Below are positions 44,041 to 56,490 of a stretch of DNA of 64,000 nucleotides, one piece after another (positions within the stretch are counted from its first letter, which is position 1; each line of letters starts with the position of its first letter). The stretch covers positions 1-64,000 of the forward strand of contig SNVD02012231.1 in assembly GCA_013180625.2 (NCBI GenBank), given 5' to 3'. Below the pieces are notes generated by a model. It was given only the letters and a program-made list of their open reading frames with translations. It did no database searches and was not told the DNA's origin. Source of the DNA: Boswellia sacra. Lineage: Eukaryota > Streptophyta > Magnoliopsida > Sapindales > Burseraceae. A program made the translations under genes and the position numbers.

Positions 44041-46980
44041 CTTGTGACACTAGGGCTGACACCTTTAAAACTATAGCCGTACGCCTTTAGCAAGAGGAGT
44101 GCTGCCTCTAATGTTATAGGTGCATACCCTCAGGGTTACGTCTAAAACAAACTTATGACCTTAATGCCGCTTGTAACATTACAAGCTATGCCATTAGGGT
44201 TGTGCCTTTAGCAAATATAAAAACCGTGGTGCCACGTGTAGGTTAAAAGTGTGCACCTTGAAGGTTACAGACACACGCCTGTAGTCTGCAGTCCCACATC
44301 AGGAAATTATTGCATTTATGGCCCTTGAGGGGCCTGGATAAGGGCGGAGGGCCGTAATTTTAGGAACAAGGCAAGCATCCATGGAAAACACTTGGAGAAT
44401 TCAGTCTTCTGGTGATTCCTGTAGTCAATATTATTCCTCTGATAGTGATCAGAATTAGGTAAGGTTTTGAAGACCTTTTCTAGTATTTAAATATTATTTA
44501 TTTCCAGTTAATTGCTATGAGTAACTTAGGTATAATTAGGAGATAGTTATGCCATGTTTAGTTTATGATTAGTTGATTATGCCATGTCTTTTTTAGGATT
44601 TGTTAATTATGCCGTGTTTACTTTAGGATTAGTTTAATCAATTATGCCATGCTTAAGATTAGCCATAGTTAAATTAGTAATTTGATTATGCATGATTAGT
44701 AATTAATCATGTGGTAAGTTAATTAATAATTATGTCATGATCAAGGGATAGTTAGGAAGCATGTGACGATTATCAACCAGTTATGTGATCACTCATTATG
44801 TATGATGTGGCTTAGTTAATGATCAATTTTATGTTTAATTTACTTTCTATTTAAAATTGTGCTTATTAATTCCTTTATTTGATGATGAAGGAATGAAACC
44901 CTCTCTATATTGTAATAATTTACTTTTTTTATTGCACTTATCATGGAAAATTGTTGTAATCTTAATCCCTTCCCCCATGTTTGATGGAAATGCAATAAAG
45001 TCTCCTCCATGTATATAAATCGTCAACACATCACATGTAATATCAAGATAAAAGCAATTGTGTGCATAATAAAACTTAGGATCCAGAAAGGATAACAGTA
45101 ATGACATTAGAATTTAGAACTCAATAAACCCATAGTGGAGGCTGGATTAATGTCTAAGTAGGTGTAACCCGTACCTAACTTTCCAAACATGTCTTTGAAG
45201 GGGTGATAGGTAGTTAGGTCCAAAGCTAGGGATCGACTGTCGTCATCCAAACTTTCCCATGGTTATTTACCTGGGTGGTGACTCCACCACATTCTTTGGG
45301 CCTTGTCTCCCTGACCTAGATTGTACGACCCTCAGGGCAATCGAAAGGGAGCCTGCGCATGGAATTGGGTGTGAGTGTGGCCGCTTACAAGCATGATTAG
45401 GTTTATTTGCTAATATTTAGAAGCATGTTTTAGGAGTAATGTTTAAGTTAGTTTTAATTGCTTTTATTGCCATGTTTAGTTAGCGTTTAATTGGTCGTTT
45501 AATTGCTCAGTTAGTTAGTTAATTAGTTGATTAGTTAGCTTGGTAGTTCAGATAAGTATGAATAGATTACGATTAGTTAGGAAATGTATGCTTAGTTCAT
45601 GCTTCTTAATTATGATCATGGCATATTAGTAATATCTTGATTTTGCATGAATAGGAATGATGAATGAATGATTATAATTGTGGTATGATTAAGTCCTTAA
45701 CTAGAATCCTATGCTCTTTTTTAAGAATACCATTCTGTCTTAATTAGGCCATGATTGAAAACTATTTATTGCTTTGAGAGCAAGTAATTTGATCTTGGCC
45801 ATGAATAGGTGCACGACTCCTTCAAGAGTAGGCACGTGCCCATATGAGGCCAAGTCATGAATTTTTCTTTTTTATTTGTAAATGCATGACTATAACATAG
45901 ATTAGATCCTCATTATGATTAGTTTATGTCCATTATCTTATTTTTGTGATCAGTTATCTTATTTACATGGATTATGAAGCGGTAGCTTAATTCCTTTATT
46001 ACTCTTATTATCCATTTTATCATTACTTTTTTGTGTAATATTTTGGACAAATTGTTGTAATCCCTTCCCCAAAATCCCCCAGTAATTGTAATCGATTCTC
46101 CTCGCTCTTTCTATGGATAGATACCAATTGTCTCACCTACATGTATTAAAAAGATAAAATTTGATTGTGTAAAAATGAATATGGAATTAAGGTGGATCGA
46201 ATTGATGAACTAGAAAATTTTAATCCAAAAAACTCTAGTGGAGATCGGACTTTGTCCTAGGGATCAGCTATAATTACTCACACTTTTTCCGTGGTTAATT
46301 ACCTTGGGGGCAACTCCACTTCATTTCTTCAGACCCTGCCTTTGTGGCTTGGTCTGATGACCCTCTCAGTCCCGTCACAAAACTTAGAAAAGTTGTGACT
46401 TTGGCAGGATGGAAGCCTTGTCCACAGTTTGGTGAGTCTATTAGGTACAGAAAATAAGTTGTTTCTGATGGGAATACTGGGTTGTTAGTTTCATTTTCAT
46501 CAATAATATCCAATACATCACTACATCTACACATGAAACACAATTTGTCTTGTCTTTAACCACATGGCGTTGGTGTTAGAAGTCCTTAGCTCTAGTCGAC
46601 CCATTGATGACTGTCACCATCGTCACCACCTTTGAGCACATACCAACTCATTTGGTATAAAAAGAGATCGGCTCAAGGGGGCATTTCTCGCTTAAAGGAG
46701 CCCTAGAAATTGGACACTTGTGACCTAGGCCTATATAGTTTACATAGTCATTACCTCTTAGGACGACCAAAATCTTTGGTTTGATCTCCTTTAAGCTGAA
46801 ATAGATACAGAAAAAGCATGACATGGATTGCAAATTCATTGTATCATGTGTGAACATTCTATGACCACTTTGATTAGCTAACTATGATTCTATGATAATT
46901 ATGAAACAGTTGTCATGGAATCATTTATAAGTACTAGAATTTCGCTTACAACTTTTTTAGGCCCAATGATGATAACCGGA
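44041..46980 (+). repeat. first copy of T LTR plus leader
   Basis: From CTAGGGCTGACACC it aligns with 47216 onward: the phrases CAGTCCCACATCAGGAAA, GGCCTGGATAAGGG, ATTCAGTCTT, GTTATGCCATGTTTAG and GGGAGCCTGCGCA recur in the same order. Near 44540-44700 a short degenerate repeat (TTAGTTAATTATGCCATG) runs in tandem. The later part, 46560-46900, matches the leader at 48770-48960, so the duplicated unit is LTR plus leader with an offset of about 3.2 kb. A third partial match lies at 46020-46330. Confidence 0.75.
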
Positions 46981-47215
46981 GACATTAAATCAGAGGACTA
47001 CTCTAAGCTGCAAAAACGACACCAAAAAGGGTAAAAAAGCCAAGTAGGCATAGGATCAGTACAGTATCGATGGAGAATGGTTAAGACCCTAGGAATTATC
47101 TCCACCCGATGCATAAATGAATTGACCTTCATGATAAGGTCACCATTGGGTTGGAAGGGGGTAGAAGGCCCTGAGCCAAATAGTGTGAAAATAGAGAAGG
47201 AGCCTAGGAATAGTG

Positions 47216-48605
47216 TTAGGGCTTGTAGGCTAGGGCTGGCGCCTTTGGAGCTACAGGCATGCACCTTTAGTAGAAAAGTGTTGCCTGTAACGTTATAGGT
47301 GCGAGCCCTTAAGGTTGCACCTCAAGCGAGTTTGTAAACCCTAGTGCCGCCTGTAACTTTACAGGTGTGCATCTTTAGGAAAAAGTGCCAACTGTCACAT
47401 TATAGGTGCGTGCTCTTAAGGTTGCACTACAAGATGATGGGTAAACCTTAGTGTCGCCTGTAGGTTACAAGCATGAGCCTATAGTCTTCAGTCCCGCATC
47501 AGGAAAAGAGCACATTTATGGCCCTTAGCAGGCCCGTATAAGGGTAGGTGGCCCTAAGTTCAAGACAAGACAAGCTTCCTGGTGATGATACTTAGAGAAT
47601 TCAGTCTTTAGTGATTTCTTTAGTCAAGATTCTTCATTTGATAGTGATCAAAGTAAGAGAAGGTTCTGAGAACCTTCTATAGTATTTAAATTTTGTTTAT
47701 TTTTAGTTAATTGCCATGATTGGCTTAGGTATAAGTAGGAGATGGTTATGCCATGTTTAGTAGTTTAATTAGTTATGCCATGTTTAGTTTAGGATTAGTT
47801 TAATTAGTTATGACACATTAGGTATAGGATTATTTTAATTAATTATGCCATGTGCAACTTAAGAATAGCTAATTAGCAGTTTAATTATGCATGCTTAGTA
47901 ATTAATCTTGTGGTTAGTTAATCGTTAATTATGCCAAGATTAGCGGATAGTTATTGATAAAGCATATGAGGATTAGCGATCAATTATGTGATATTTAATC
48001 ACCAACTATGCATGATATAACTTAGTTAATGATCAATGCAATGCATAACTTTCTGTTTATTTAAATTGTGCTTACCAATATCTCTATTTGATGATGAGGG
48101 GATGACCTAAGACTCCTATATGCAATAATTTAGTTTTACCATAATTATTATGAGAAATTATTGTAATCCTTAATCCCTTCCCCTATGTTTGATGGAAATG
48201 TAATCAATTCTCCTCCGCCTTTCTATGTACATATATAAACTATCAACACCTCACCTATAATAAATAGATAAAAGCGGTTGTGCACATAATAAAACCTAGG
48301 ATCTAGACAGGAAAACATTAGCAACCTATAACTCAATAAATGCATAACAGAGGCCGAATTAATGTCTAAGAAGGTATGACCCGTACCTAACTTCCCAAAC
48401 CCATCTTTGAAGGGGTGATGGGTAGTTAGGTCTATCTAGAAGCTAGAGATCAGCTGCGATCATACAAAATTTTCTTATGGTTAGTTACCCAAGTAGCGAT
48501 TCTGACTTTTTCTCTAGGTCTTATCTCAATGAACTGACTCGTACAACCATCTAAGCAACCAAAAGGGAGCCTGCGTAGGGAATCGAGTGTGAGAGGCTGC
48601 TCACA
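47216..48605 (+). repeat. T LTR copy next to primer site
   Basis: Second copy of the unit, ending GAGGCTGCTCACAA directly before the primer site. Divergence from the first copy is roughly a fifth to a quarter by eye. The exact 5' border is not clear because no clean TG start was identified. Confidence 0.7.
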
Positions 48606-48623
48606 ATGGCGATTCCACTAGGG
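48606..48623 (+). other. T primer binding site (tRNA-Arg-like)
   Basis: TGGCGATTCCACTAGGGG resembles the TGGCGACTCTGCTGGGG site used by Tat/Ogre elements (tRNA-Arg complement), with several changes. Its position directly after the LTR supports it. Confidence 0.65.
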
Positions 48624-49560
48624 GCCTAGAGAAGTTGATTTAGATTGGGATTACTGATATTCTTTTGTCCTGGGTCATTGTATGTTATCCTCATGCATCA
48701 ATACACTTGCATACTTGCATGAACTGCCTTACTTATTTTGACCGATGGCTTTGATATAAGGATATCCCATGTTCCATTCAAGCCTTTGAGACTTATATCA
48801 TTGATGACCACCACCTTGAGCATGTACCATTAAGTTGGTATACAAAGAGGACCACCTTCCACTCGACGGTACCTCTCGCTCAAAGGGACACTTAGCCAAT
48901 GAACATAGACCAAAGTTCATATGGACAAACATAGTGGCAATCCCTAGGATTACCTAGAATATCTTATTTGTTAAATGAATAAGAGGATGAACCTTGAGAG
49001 TCAGAGTAATTACAACCATGATTGCACATATTGGGCATGATTATTGTACATTGCCTACACGCTTCTTGCATGTTGATTACATGCAATAAGTAGGATTGTT
49101 ACACATCACCCGCACGCTTCTTACACATTGATTGCATGTAATGCGCACGATCATTGCATATTGTTTGCACACTTCTTACACGTTGGTTGCACACAATGGG
49201 CATAATTGTTGTGCGTTACTTGAATGCTTCTTGCACATTGATTGCATGCAATAGGCACGATTGTTGCACGTTGCCTGCACCCTTCTTGCATGTTAGTAGC
49301 ACAATGTTGAATTGTGCATAGTTACCATGAAACTTGGATGCCAAGGTACTTAATAGAGAGAGAGTTTAAAGACTTATAATCGCCTATTGAAAGGAGTCTA
49401 AGCCAAAATCCTAGGAAGATTGACTTTACCATCTATGTGGGAGAAATAAGGTTGGAAGGATGACTATACTGTGATTGTGCCTTCTATGCTCTATATGAGC
49501 ATACATTGCACTTTATGTATACATGCATCCATGCACCATGCTAACTTCTTGTGTTTGCAG
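48624..49560 (+). other. T leader, noncoding, with 55-bp minisatellite
   Basis: About 940 bp between primer site and gag ATG. It contains the minisatellite at 49020-49315 and ends in TTGTGTTTGCAG directly before the gag ATG, which resembles a splice acceptor. No frame is supported. Confidence 0.6.
49020..49315 (+). repeat. 5 x 55-bp minisatellite in T leader
   Basis: The anchor CTTCTTGCAYRTTG recurs at 49061, 49116, 49171, 49226 and 49281, exactly 55 bp apart. Each unit also carries GCATGATTATTGTACATTGC-like and CATGCAAT. Copies differ by about 20-25 percent. Confidence 0.93.
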
Positions 49561-52530
49561 ATGCCGAGACAAGAGGATAATTTGCACTGGATAGAACCTG
49601 TAGACATAGAAGACACCATAGAACCTGAAGAAGAGGAAGTCATGACAAAACAGGATCCTTTATGTGGCATGAATCAAGTAGGGGCAGAAATGGATGCCAT
49701 GAGGCAATAAATGATTGAATTGATGAAGTTGATAGCAACCCGATTGCTGCCACGTACAGGGCCAATCATGAGAACTAATGGTGAAGGATTTTGCACAGGC
49801 CTACCTCCTGGCTCAAATGACAGTAATAACATTGAAACTGGAGAAAACCCAAGAGGCAATAGTCATGAGGAAGGGTTCCATGATGAAGAATAGTATCTCA
49901 AGGCCAAGGAGGCCAAACAAATGGAAATGGTAAAGAAGTTCTCTAAAGACTTCGAGAAATTACAAGCGATGATGAAGAAGAAAGGTTTAGAAGAAATTGA
50001 AGACCTTTTTGACTTAAAGATTAAAGGTTTGCCACCCAAGTTCAAAATGCCAAAATTGATAAAATTCATTGGAGATAGGAAATCAAAGTCCTACCTTTGA
50101 TATTATGCAGTCATGACAGGCATGATAGGCCTATCAAGAGAGATGGTTCTAAAGTATTTTATCCACTCGCAAGAAGGATGAGCTATGGAATGGTACCTCA
50201 AACAAGAGGACAAAGTGAAAGAAGACTAGTTAGAGTTGTCCAAATGATTTGTTGACCAGTACTCTTATAACAGACAATTGGGAGTAACATTGCAAGATCT
50301 ACAGTCAACCAAGTAAAAGCCTGGAAAGACATTCTCTGAATACCTAGTATGCTAGAGGAAAGTGGTCAAGCAAATGGTAATCAGGCCATCAAGTAAGGAT
50401 AGTGATGCTACGAGTCCTTCCTTATACAAAACAACGCCTTGTGGGATAGCCATTGAAGACATTCAAAAAGCTATATGATTTGGGCACTCAGATTGAAGAT
50501 GTCGAGATTGAAAATAATAAGAGTTTCCTAAAGAGAAACCAAGGAAATTTCCACCAATAAGGAGGTCGAGGAAAGCTTTAGCCTCCAAAAGTGTTGAAGT
50601 CAATGTGATTAGGCCGCAAAGGAATTCAGTAACCTAGGGCAGTCACTGTCTAAGGTTTTGGAGAAGCTATGTGCACATTTTGAGTTGTTGTCACTACCAA
50701 AGAAGGACCAGTAGGGTCCTTTCCTAGCAAACTACAAATTGAATGAGTACTGTCATTTCCATCATATCACCAGCCACCTCAAAGATAACTACACTAGATT
50801 GTGGCATGAGATACAAGATCTCATTAATGATGGGCAAAGAACAAATCTTGATAAGCAGCAGCCCAACACTAGTAATAAACCATTGCCAAACTATATAGGA
50901 ATGTGCCACCTCTACAAGTGAACATGGTTAAATCTTTAGACGAAGATGAAGTAAAGAAAGAATGGGCTTGGATATTTTAGAAATTTGATGGATGCCTAAT
51001 TAAAGGAATGAAGAGAGTAGCTCATAAGGAGGAAGAAGAAAAAGCTAGAACTTTAAATGCCTTCAAAGAAAAATGGATACGAATGCAACCATGACCTTTA
51101 AAGACAAATGAATAACGAGAAGAGGTCTAAGAGGAGTTTGAGGCCTAAAAGAGAGATAAACAGAGTAAAGAAAGTTGTAGCAAAAAAAGAAAGTCGTTCT
51201 TACCAACAGAGAAGCCCAAATAAGAGTGAAGATAAAGTTTAGAGTATATACAAGCCTGATAATAGAGAAGACAACTCGAGTAACAATGAATATGGGTTTA
51301 TTCCAGCCTATGAAGGGAACGATGAGCATATGCCACTCAACGACACAGGAAGCTGAAGTGCATACATGCCACTAAGTAAGGAAGTTGAACTTAGTAGGTG
51401 CTCACTAGACATTTTCACGATTGGATCATGAGTCATAGAAGAAGAGATAATGAAGTCTTTTGAGAGCGGAAAGCAAGAGGATACGAATGGACCAATCCAT
51501 GTGACTCCATTGGCAGCTAGGGTACAAATTAAGGAAAAGTAAGTAGAAATAACTCTACTCCAATTCAAAGAGTGGTTAAAGAAAAAAGAGGAAGTAGATA
51601 AGTAGACAAAGCTATTTAATGTAGTACCTCTAGCAGCTAAGGTGTATTCTCAATAGGCTAGATGGTTGAAACTCAAGATGGAGTCACTAAACCAGATAGG
51701 AAAATGGATGAAAAAGGGAACATGGTCACAACCAATTTGGGTTGACGACAATGAAGACAGTGACAATAGTGAAGAAAAGATCCTTATGATCAAATCAGGG
51801 CATACAAAAGAAAAAGTTGTGAAATCCTTCGAGGATGATCATACTACTTGAGCAGAGGTCAGGATACAAATTCAAGTAGAATAGGTGGAGATAACCTTGG
51901 CATAGTTCAAGTATTGGATGCCAGTTGCCAAGAAGTTATTTGAGATGACGTCTTTGATAGTGGAAGTATACTCCTAAAGTGCCAAGTGGATGGGAGTTGA
52001 TATGATTGTAAGCAACAACAAAGATGAAGAAAATAACAAGAAACTTTTGGGAATATGGGACAACATCTAAACCATTCATGACTTTTGGGATGATTTTAAT
52101 AACGAAGAAATACGAGCAGGAAATAAGAGAGTAATGATAGAAGACTTTTAGGATGGCTTTGAAGAAGAAGGATATAACAGAGAAAGGGATGACTTCTCGA
52201 ATAATTTTGGTAAAGAGAGTGAAACAATTGGTGGGGAAGAAACATAGAAAGGAAGAGAGCAAGAGCATGAATGTGGCACAGAAGAGGGAGGGAGAAAAGA
52301 AAGAGATAAGTGAAAAAGAGAAAGAGGTTCAAGGCCTAACCCGAAATAGAAGGTTCAATGAGAACCCAAAAGCCAATAAAGAGGTGGATAAATGAGAGAA
52401 TAAGATCTAAAAGAGAGAGGAAAAGAAGAAAGAAGAGGAAGATGATTTAATCCTCACATAACTTAAGAAGACACAGGCCAATGCAAGCATCTGGGACCTG
52501 CTCATCCCATCCTAGAAACAGAGAGAGGCA
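49561..52530 (+). pseudogene. T gag and gag-protease linker
   Basis: The start is put at ATG 49561 (MPRQEDNLHWIEPVD). An acidic N-terminus is followed by the gag domain: GLPPKFKMPKLIKFIGDR, AMEWYLKQEDKVKED, VDQYSYNRQLGVTLQDL. Stops interrupt it about every 20 to 60 codons, many at expected Trp or Gln. After about 51000 a long Lys/Glu-rich linker (52153-52395 and around) joins to protease. No zinc knuckle is seen; a motif CHFHHITSHLKDNY near 50750 (C.FH..TSH) resembles the Tat gag knuckle YCEYHRDxGH with changes. Confidence 0.78.
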
Positions 52531-52977
52531 ATGGCTAAAGCCTTAGTTGGGATGCCAAGTTCGCTCGTCTCTAGCCTTAAGGATATGATCATAATGGTTA
52601 CTCTAAAAAAGGCACAAAAGGGTTTGATTAGCTTCTCTGATGTTGATATTCCCTTAGAGGGAAGATATCACAACAAATTGTTATTCATAGTAACTGTGAT
52701 TAGAGGAAAGAAGGCCTGGTATGTGATGATAGATGATGGATCGATAATTAATTTAATTTCATTGAAGCTTCTAAGCAAATTTGGGACTAAGAAGAAAGAA
52801 TTAGAGCCATCTCAAGTGGTCATCAAGGCTTATGATAACACCAAGAGAAGTGCAGAAGGAACCTTTAAGGCATTGGTAAAAATGGGCCCAATCAAAGTAA
52901 TGATGAACTTTACTGTACTAGATATTCCAGTAACTTTTGTAGCAATAGTAGGACGTACGTGGTTCCACCCCTTATGA
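52531..52977 (+). pseudogene. T aspartic protease
   Basis: A retropepsin-like domain of Tat type: YVMIDDGSIINLISLKLLSK carries the active-site region (Tat elements usually read VDGGSA, here IDDGSI), then VVIKAYDNTKRSAEGTF and IVGRTWFHPL at the end, which aligns with the usual LGRPWLH. Open for 148 codons. A stop after HPL separates it from RT. Confidence 0.82.
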
Positions 52978-53411
52978 GGCATGTTATCCACTATGCATCA
53001 AGCTATCTGTTTTAATGTTGAAGGGGAAGAAATAATGATACACGTAAAGTCCTTGCTTGCAGTGGCAACGCATACAAAGAAAAAGGATATACAATATTAA
53101 GGATATAAAATAGTGGTCGCTGGTATCATGAAGAAGCAAGGATACATGCTCGTGACTAGACTTGGAAAATGCTCTATAGGAGTGCCCATTTTTTCAAAGA
53201 TTAAGTGACAAATAACTCACATGAAGACATGTGCCCAACTGGGGGTAAGGGGCCTATTAATTTCGTGAAAGCATAAGAAGTCATATATGCCAGGGAACCT
53301 GAACCATGGAGTTACAATAGGATCATGAAGCTGGGGTTTGAAATCTTCAAGGATATGATAAACCCAAGGGATCTGAAGATCAATGGACTCGATAAGTAGA
53401 TAGATAAGCTA

Positions 53412-55038
53412 ATGTTGGGAAGTCCGATGATGAAAGAGGCAGCATGCTCAGACGAGGAGACTCTTGTTGACTTGGCCACCCTTGTGGAAGAGGAAATGAT
53501 TGATGCTTATCATAAAGATGTCTTTGTTGCTAAATTGTTTGAGGACACTCTGTTTGTAAATAAATTTGATGCAATAAAATATAACTTTGCTTACTTGTGT
53601 AATATTTTTCCTTATAGCTTACATGAATTTCATTTTAATAGCATGTTTGGCATTCACCTTATGAACACTAATAATATTAATCTTGGCACAACTGAATATC
53701 CAAGGAACATATGCATTGCTCATGGTACCACTCTTGATAAGAGAGAGAGATTTCAGAAAATATTAAAAGAACATGAAAAAGTATTTGCTTGGTCCTATGA
53801 TGATATGCCAGGAGTTGATCGTAGTATAGCAAACATGCCATCCCCACCTATTCACACATGAAATCTGTAAAGCAAAAGTTGAGGAGAATGAGGTTGGAAT
53901 AGGCAAAGAAGATTAAGAAAGAAGTTACCAAGTAGATAGAAGCAAAGTTTTTAGATGTGGTAAATTACCCTTCATGGCAGGCTAACATAGTCGCGGTGTC
54001 GAAGAAAGATAGACCGGTAATGATGAGTGTAGATTATAGGGATCTTAGTAAGGCCTCACCAAAGGACAATTTCCCATTATCATATATAAATATATTGGTC
54101 AATATAGAGGCTTCAAGTAAAATGTTTTCATTCGTTGATGGCTTCTGAAGTTATAATCAAATCATGATGGCAATAGAGGACATTATGAAAACAACCATTG
54201 TTACATAATAGTGGACCTATTACTATAACGTAATGTCGTTTGGGTTGAAAAATGCCCAAGCAACTTATCAGAGGATGGCCATGGCACTCTTCTGTGACAT
54301 GGTCCATAAAGAGATTAAGGTTTATGTCGATAAGATGATGGTAAAGTCTGATACACGGAAGGGGCACTTCAAAGCCTTGGAGAAGTTCTTGGCCCGGCCA
54401 GAGATGTATCAATTAAGACTGAACCCGAAGAAGTGTGTGCTTGGAGTGACATCAGAAAAATTGTTAGGATTTATGGCCGAAGAGCAAAAGATAGAAGTTG
54501 ATCCAACAAAGTTAAAAACAACCATAGAAATGCCAACACTAAAGATGAAAAATGAGGTCGGAGGGTTATAGGGAAAAATTCAATATATTAGCTGATTCAT
54601 TGTCAAACTCATGATTGTCCGTGTGCCAATCTTCAAATTATTAAGGAAGGATCAACCAATGGAATAGAATGAACAATGTCAAAAGGCCTTTGAGAAAGTA
54701 AAGGAGTATTTGGCTAACCCACTTGTGTTAAGACCTTCAAAACTGGGGAAACCACTGATTTTGTATTTGGCATTTGAAGAGGAAGAGGTAAGAGCCATGT
54801 TGGCACATGCTGATGAAAATGGTGTGAAACACACAGTCTATTACTTAAGCAAGAAGTTGTTGGAATATGAGCTTAAATACACTTAGGAGGAAAAGACCTA
54901 CTTAGCGATGGTGTGGGCCTCTAAGAAGCTTAGGCATTATTTTCAATCATACGTAGTACAACCAATTTCTAAGATGGATTTGATGAAGTACTTGTATGAA
55001 GCTTCATCATTGGAAGGGAAGCTGGCGAGATGGCTCGA
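53412..55038 (+). pseudogene. T reverse transcriptase and RNase H, truncated by E
   Basis: The pre-RT frame 53412-53861 ends with FAWSYDDMPGVDRSI, the Tat pre-RT motif. RT pieces follow: YPSWQANIVAVSKKD, VDYRDLSKASPKDNFPL, FSFVDGF, then MSFGLKNAQATYQRM. The catalytic box reads VYVDKMMVKS, so the second Asp of YVDD is Lys. RNase H follows from about 54720 with LVLRPSKLGKPLILYLAFEE and YYLSKKLLEYELKYT, then LAMVWASKKLRHYF. It breaks off at EGKLARWLD where the LTR of E begins. Confidence 0.87.
55034..55038. other. probable left target duplication of E (CTCGA)
   Basis: The five bases before the E LTR. The right copy lies outside the window, so this is by position only. Confidence 0.5.
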
Positions 55039-56475
55039 TGATGCGTTCGAAACTAGCAAGCATACTAGTCGCACAAGTAATAAAGTGATAAGTAAGATAT
55101 CGTTCCCACGAGGATTGATTCTAATTGAATTTGTTATTTCCAGCAACAATTAACTAAATGGGGGGTTTTGTTGGTTGATTAACTAGATGAAAAACTGAAT
55201 ACGACGGTAATTAATGAATAACACAATGCAAGTAAAGAATAACAAAACAGAAAGTTAATTGGAGTGAAAACTCAATGAGAGAAACCTGGTTAAGGGATCC
55301 TTCTCTGCCACAAGATATGGATTTGCTAATTAATCATAGAATTGTCATCCAATTACACCATTGAAATTATCAACCGTAGATAACAACAAGCTCTGTTATC
55401 CCAATCTTTCCTTACTTTGTTGTTAAATAAAATAGGCTCTTTATTTAATCTCTATCCATTAAACAACCTAGAACAAGCTCTCTAAATTTAATTCAATGGA
55501 TGCATTACGATAAGAAAGATAGGTTGATCTAAGCAATAAACACACAAGCTCGGATTATTTAACTTAGGTTGTATTCTCCAATTGCAATCTCTGATCACAA
55601 TTTTGCTACTAAGGATTAGAAATTCAAGACAATTACGGATCAAGATTTCTAGTCTAGCAATAGACAATATCCAGATTATATTCAGTTGGCCACCCAAATA
55701 CAATCCAGCAAGCAATCATAAGCATTAACATGGGAAAATACAAGCAACTTCAATTAGAGAATTGGATAACAACTTCTTGCACAATCAACTTACAAAAACC
55801 ATATCAGGGGCTTTGAAATCACCCTCAACCAATTCAGATTCAGTTACACATGTTTAAGAACGTGGTAAATACAATACAACATGGAGACATTCCAGAAAAT
55901 GAAAGGGAAGGGAAAAACTTAGCAAATTTGATGTAATTCTCTTTGGATTGTAGTTCTTCCTCTTTCCAAGCTTCCTTTCTCCTTCAAGAACTCCAAGAGA
56001 TGAAAGAATTCCAGAGCTGCAGCCTCCACCACGTTCTCCCCTCTTCAAGTTATGAAAATAAAACCCTAAAATGTGTTTAAATACTCTGCTACAGTAACGT
56101 GCTACAGTGTCCCGTATTATACATGCTACAGTGATGTGTGGAATTACATTTCTACACTTCTCACACTGTTTTGATTACAACTTTCGGTACACTGAATGGA
56201 TTCATAAACCGTAAATTTCTCCAAAAAGTAGACTTCGAGAGCTTTTCAACGGTATATGATATGTCATCGGGTTCATTGTATATCAATACAATTAAATCCG
56301 AGAAGATGGTTGACTAGCAGAGGTGAAAATGAAGGGTTTTACTCCATTTTTGTGCAAGTTGCTCCAAAACTCCTACAAACATCAAAACCACACAAAAACA
56401 TAAAAATACCAAGGAATATAGCAAAGAAACATGGACGAATTGATATGAAAATGATATATAAATAGACACTTATCA
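55039..56475 (-). repeat. element E 3' LTR, 1437 bp
   Basis: Plus-strand ends are TGATGCGTTCG and GACACTTATCA. It matches 62861-64000 almost base for base, apart from a handful of substitutions, small indels and the adapter artefact. It is unrelated in sequence to the D/C LTRs except for the border bases. Confidence 0.95.
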
Positions 56476-56490
56476 AATTCCCCCACACTT
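56476..56490 (-). other. element E polypurine tract
   Basis: The minus strand reads AAGTGTGGGGGAATT directly before the 3' LTR. Confidence 0.88.

Larger units (their letters stand above)
44041..55038 (+). mobile_element. Tat/Ogre-type gypsy element T, decayed, 3' part displaced by E
   Basis: Order on plus: duplicated LTR and leader sequence, tRNA-Arg-like primer site, 55-bp minisatellite, gag, protease, RT, RNase H, then interruption by the LTR of E at 55039. Protease and RT are of Tat type (YPSWQANIVAVSKKD, SVDYRDLSKASPKDNFPL). Stops are numerous and mostly replace Trp, Gln or Arg, as C-to-T decay would give. Integrase and the 3' LTR would lie beyond E, outside the window. Confidence 0.82.
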
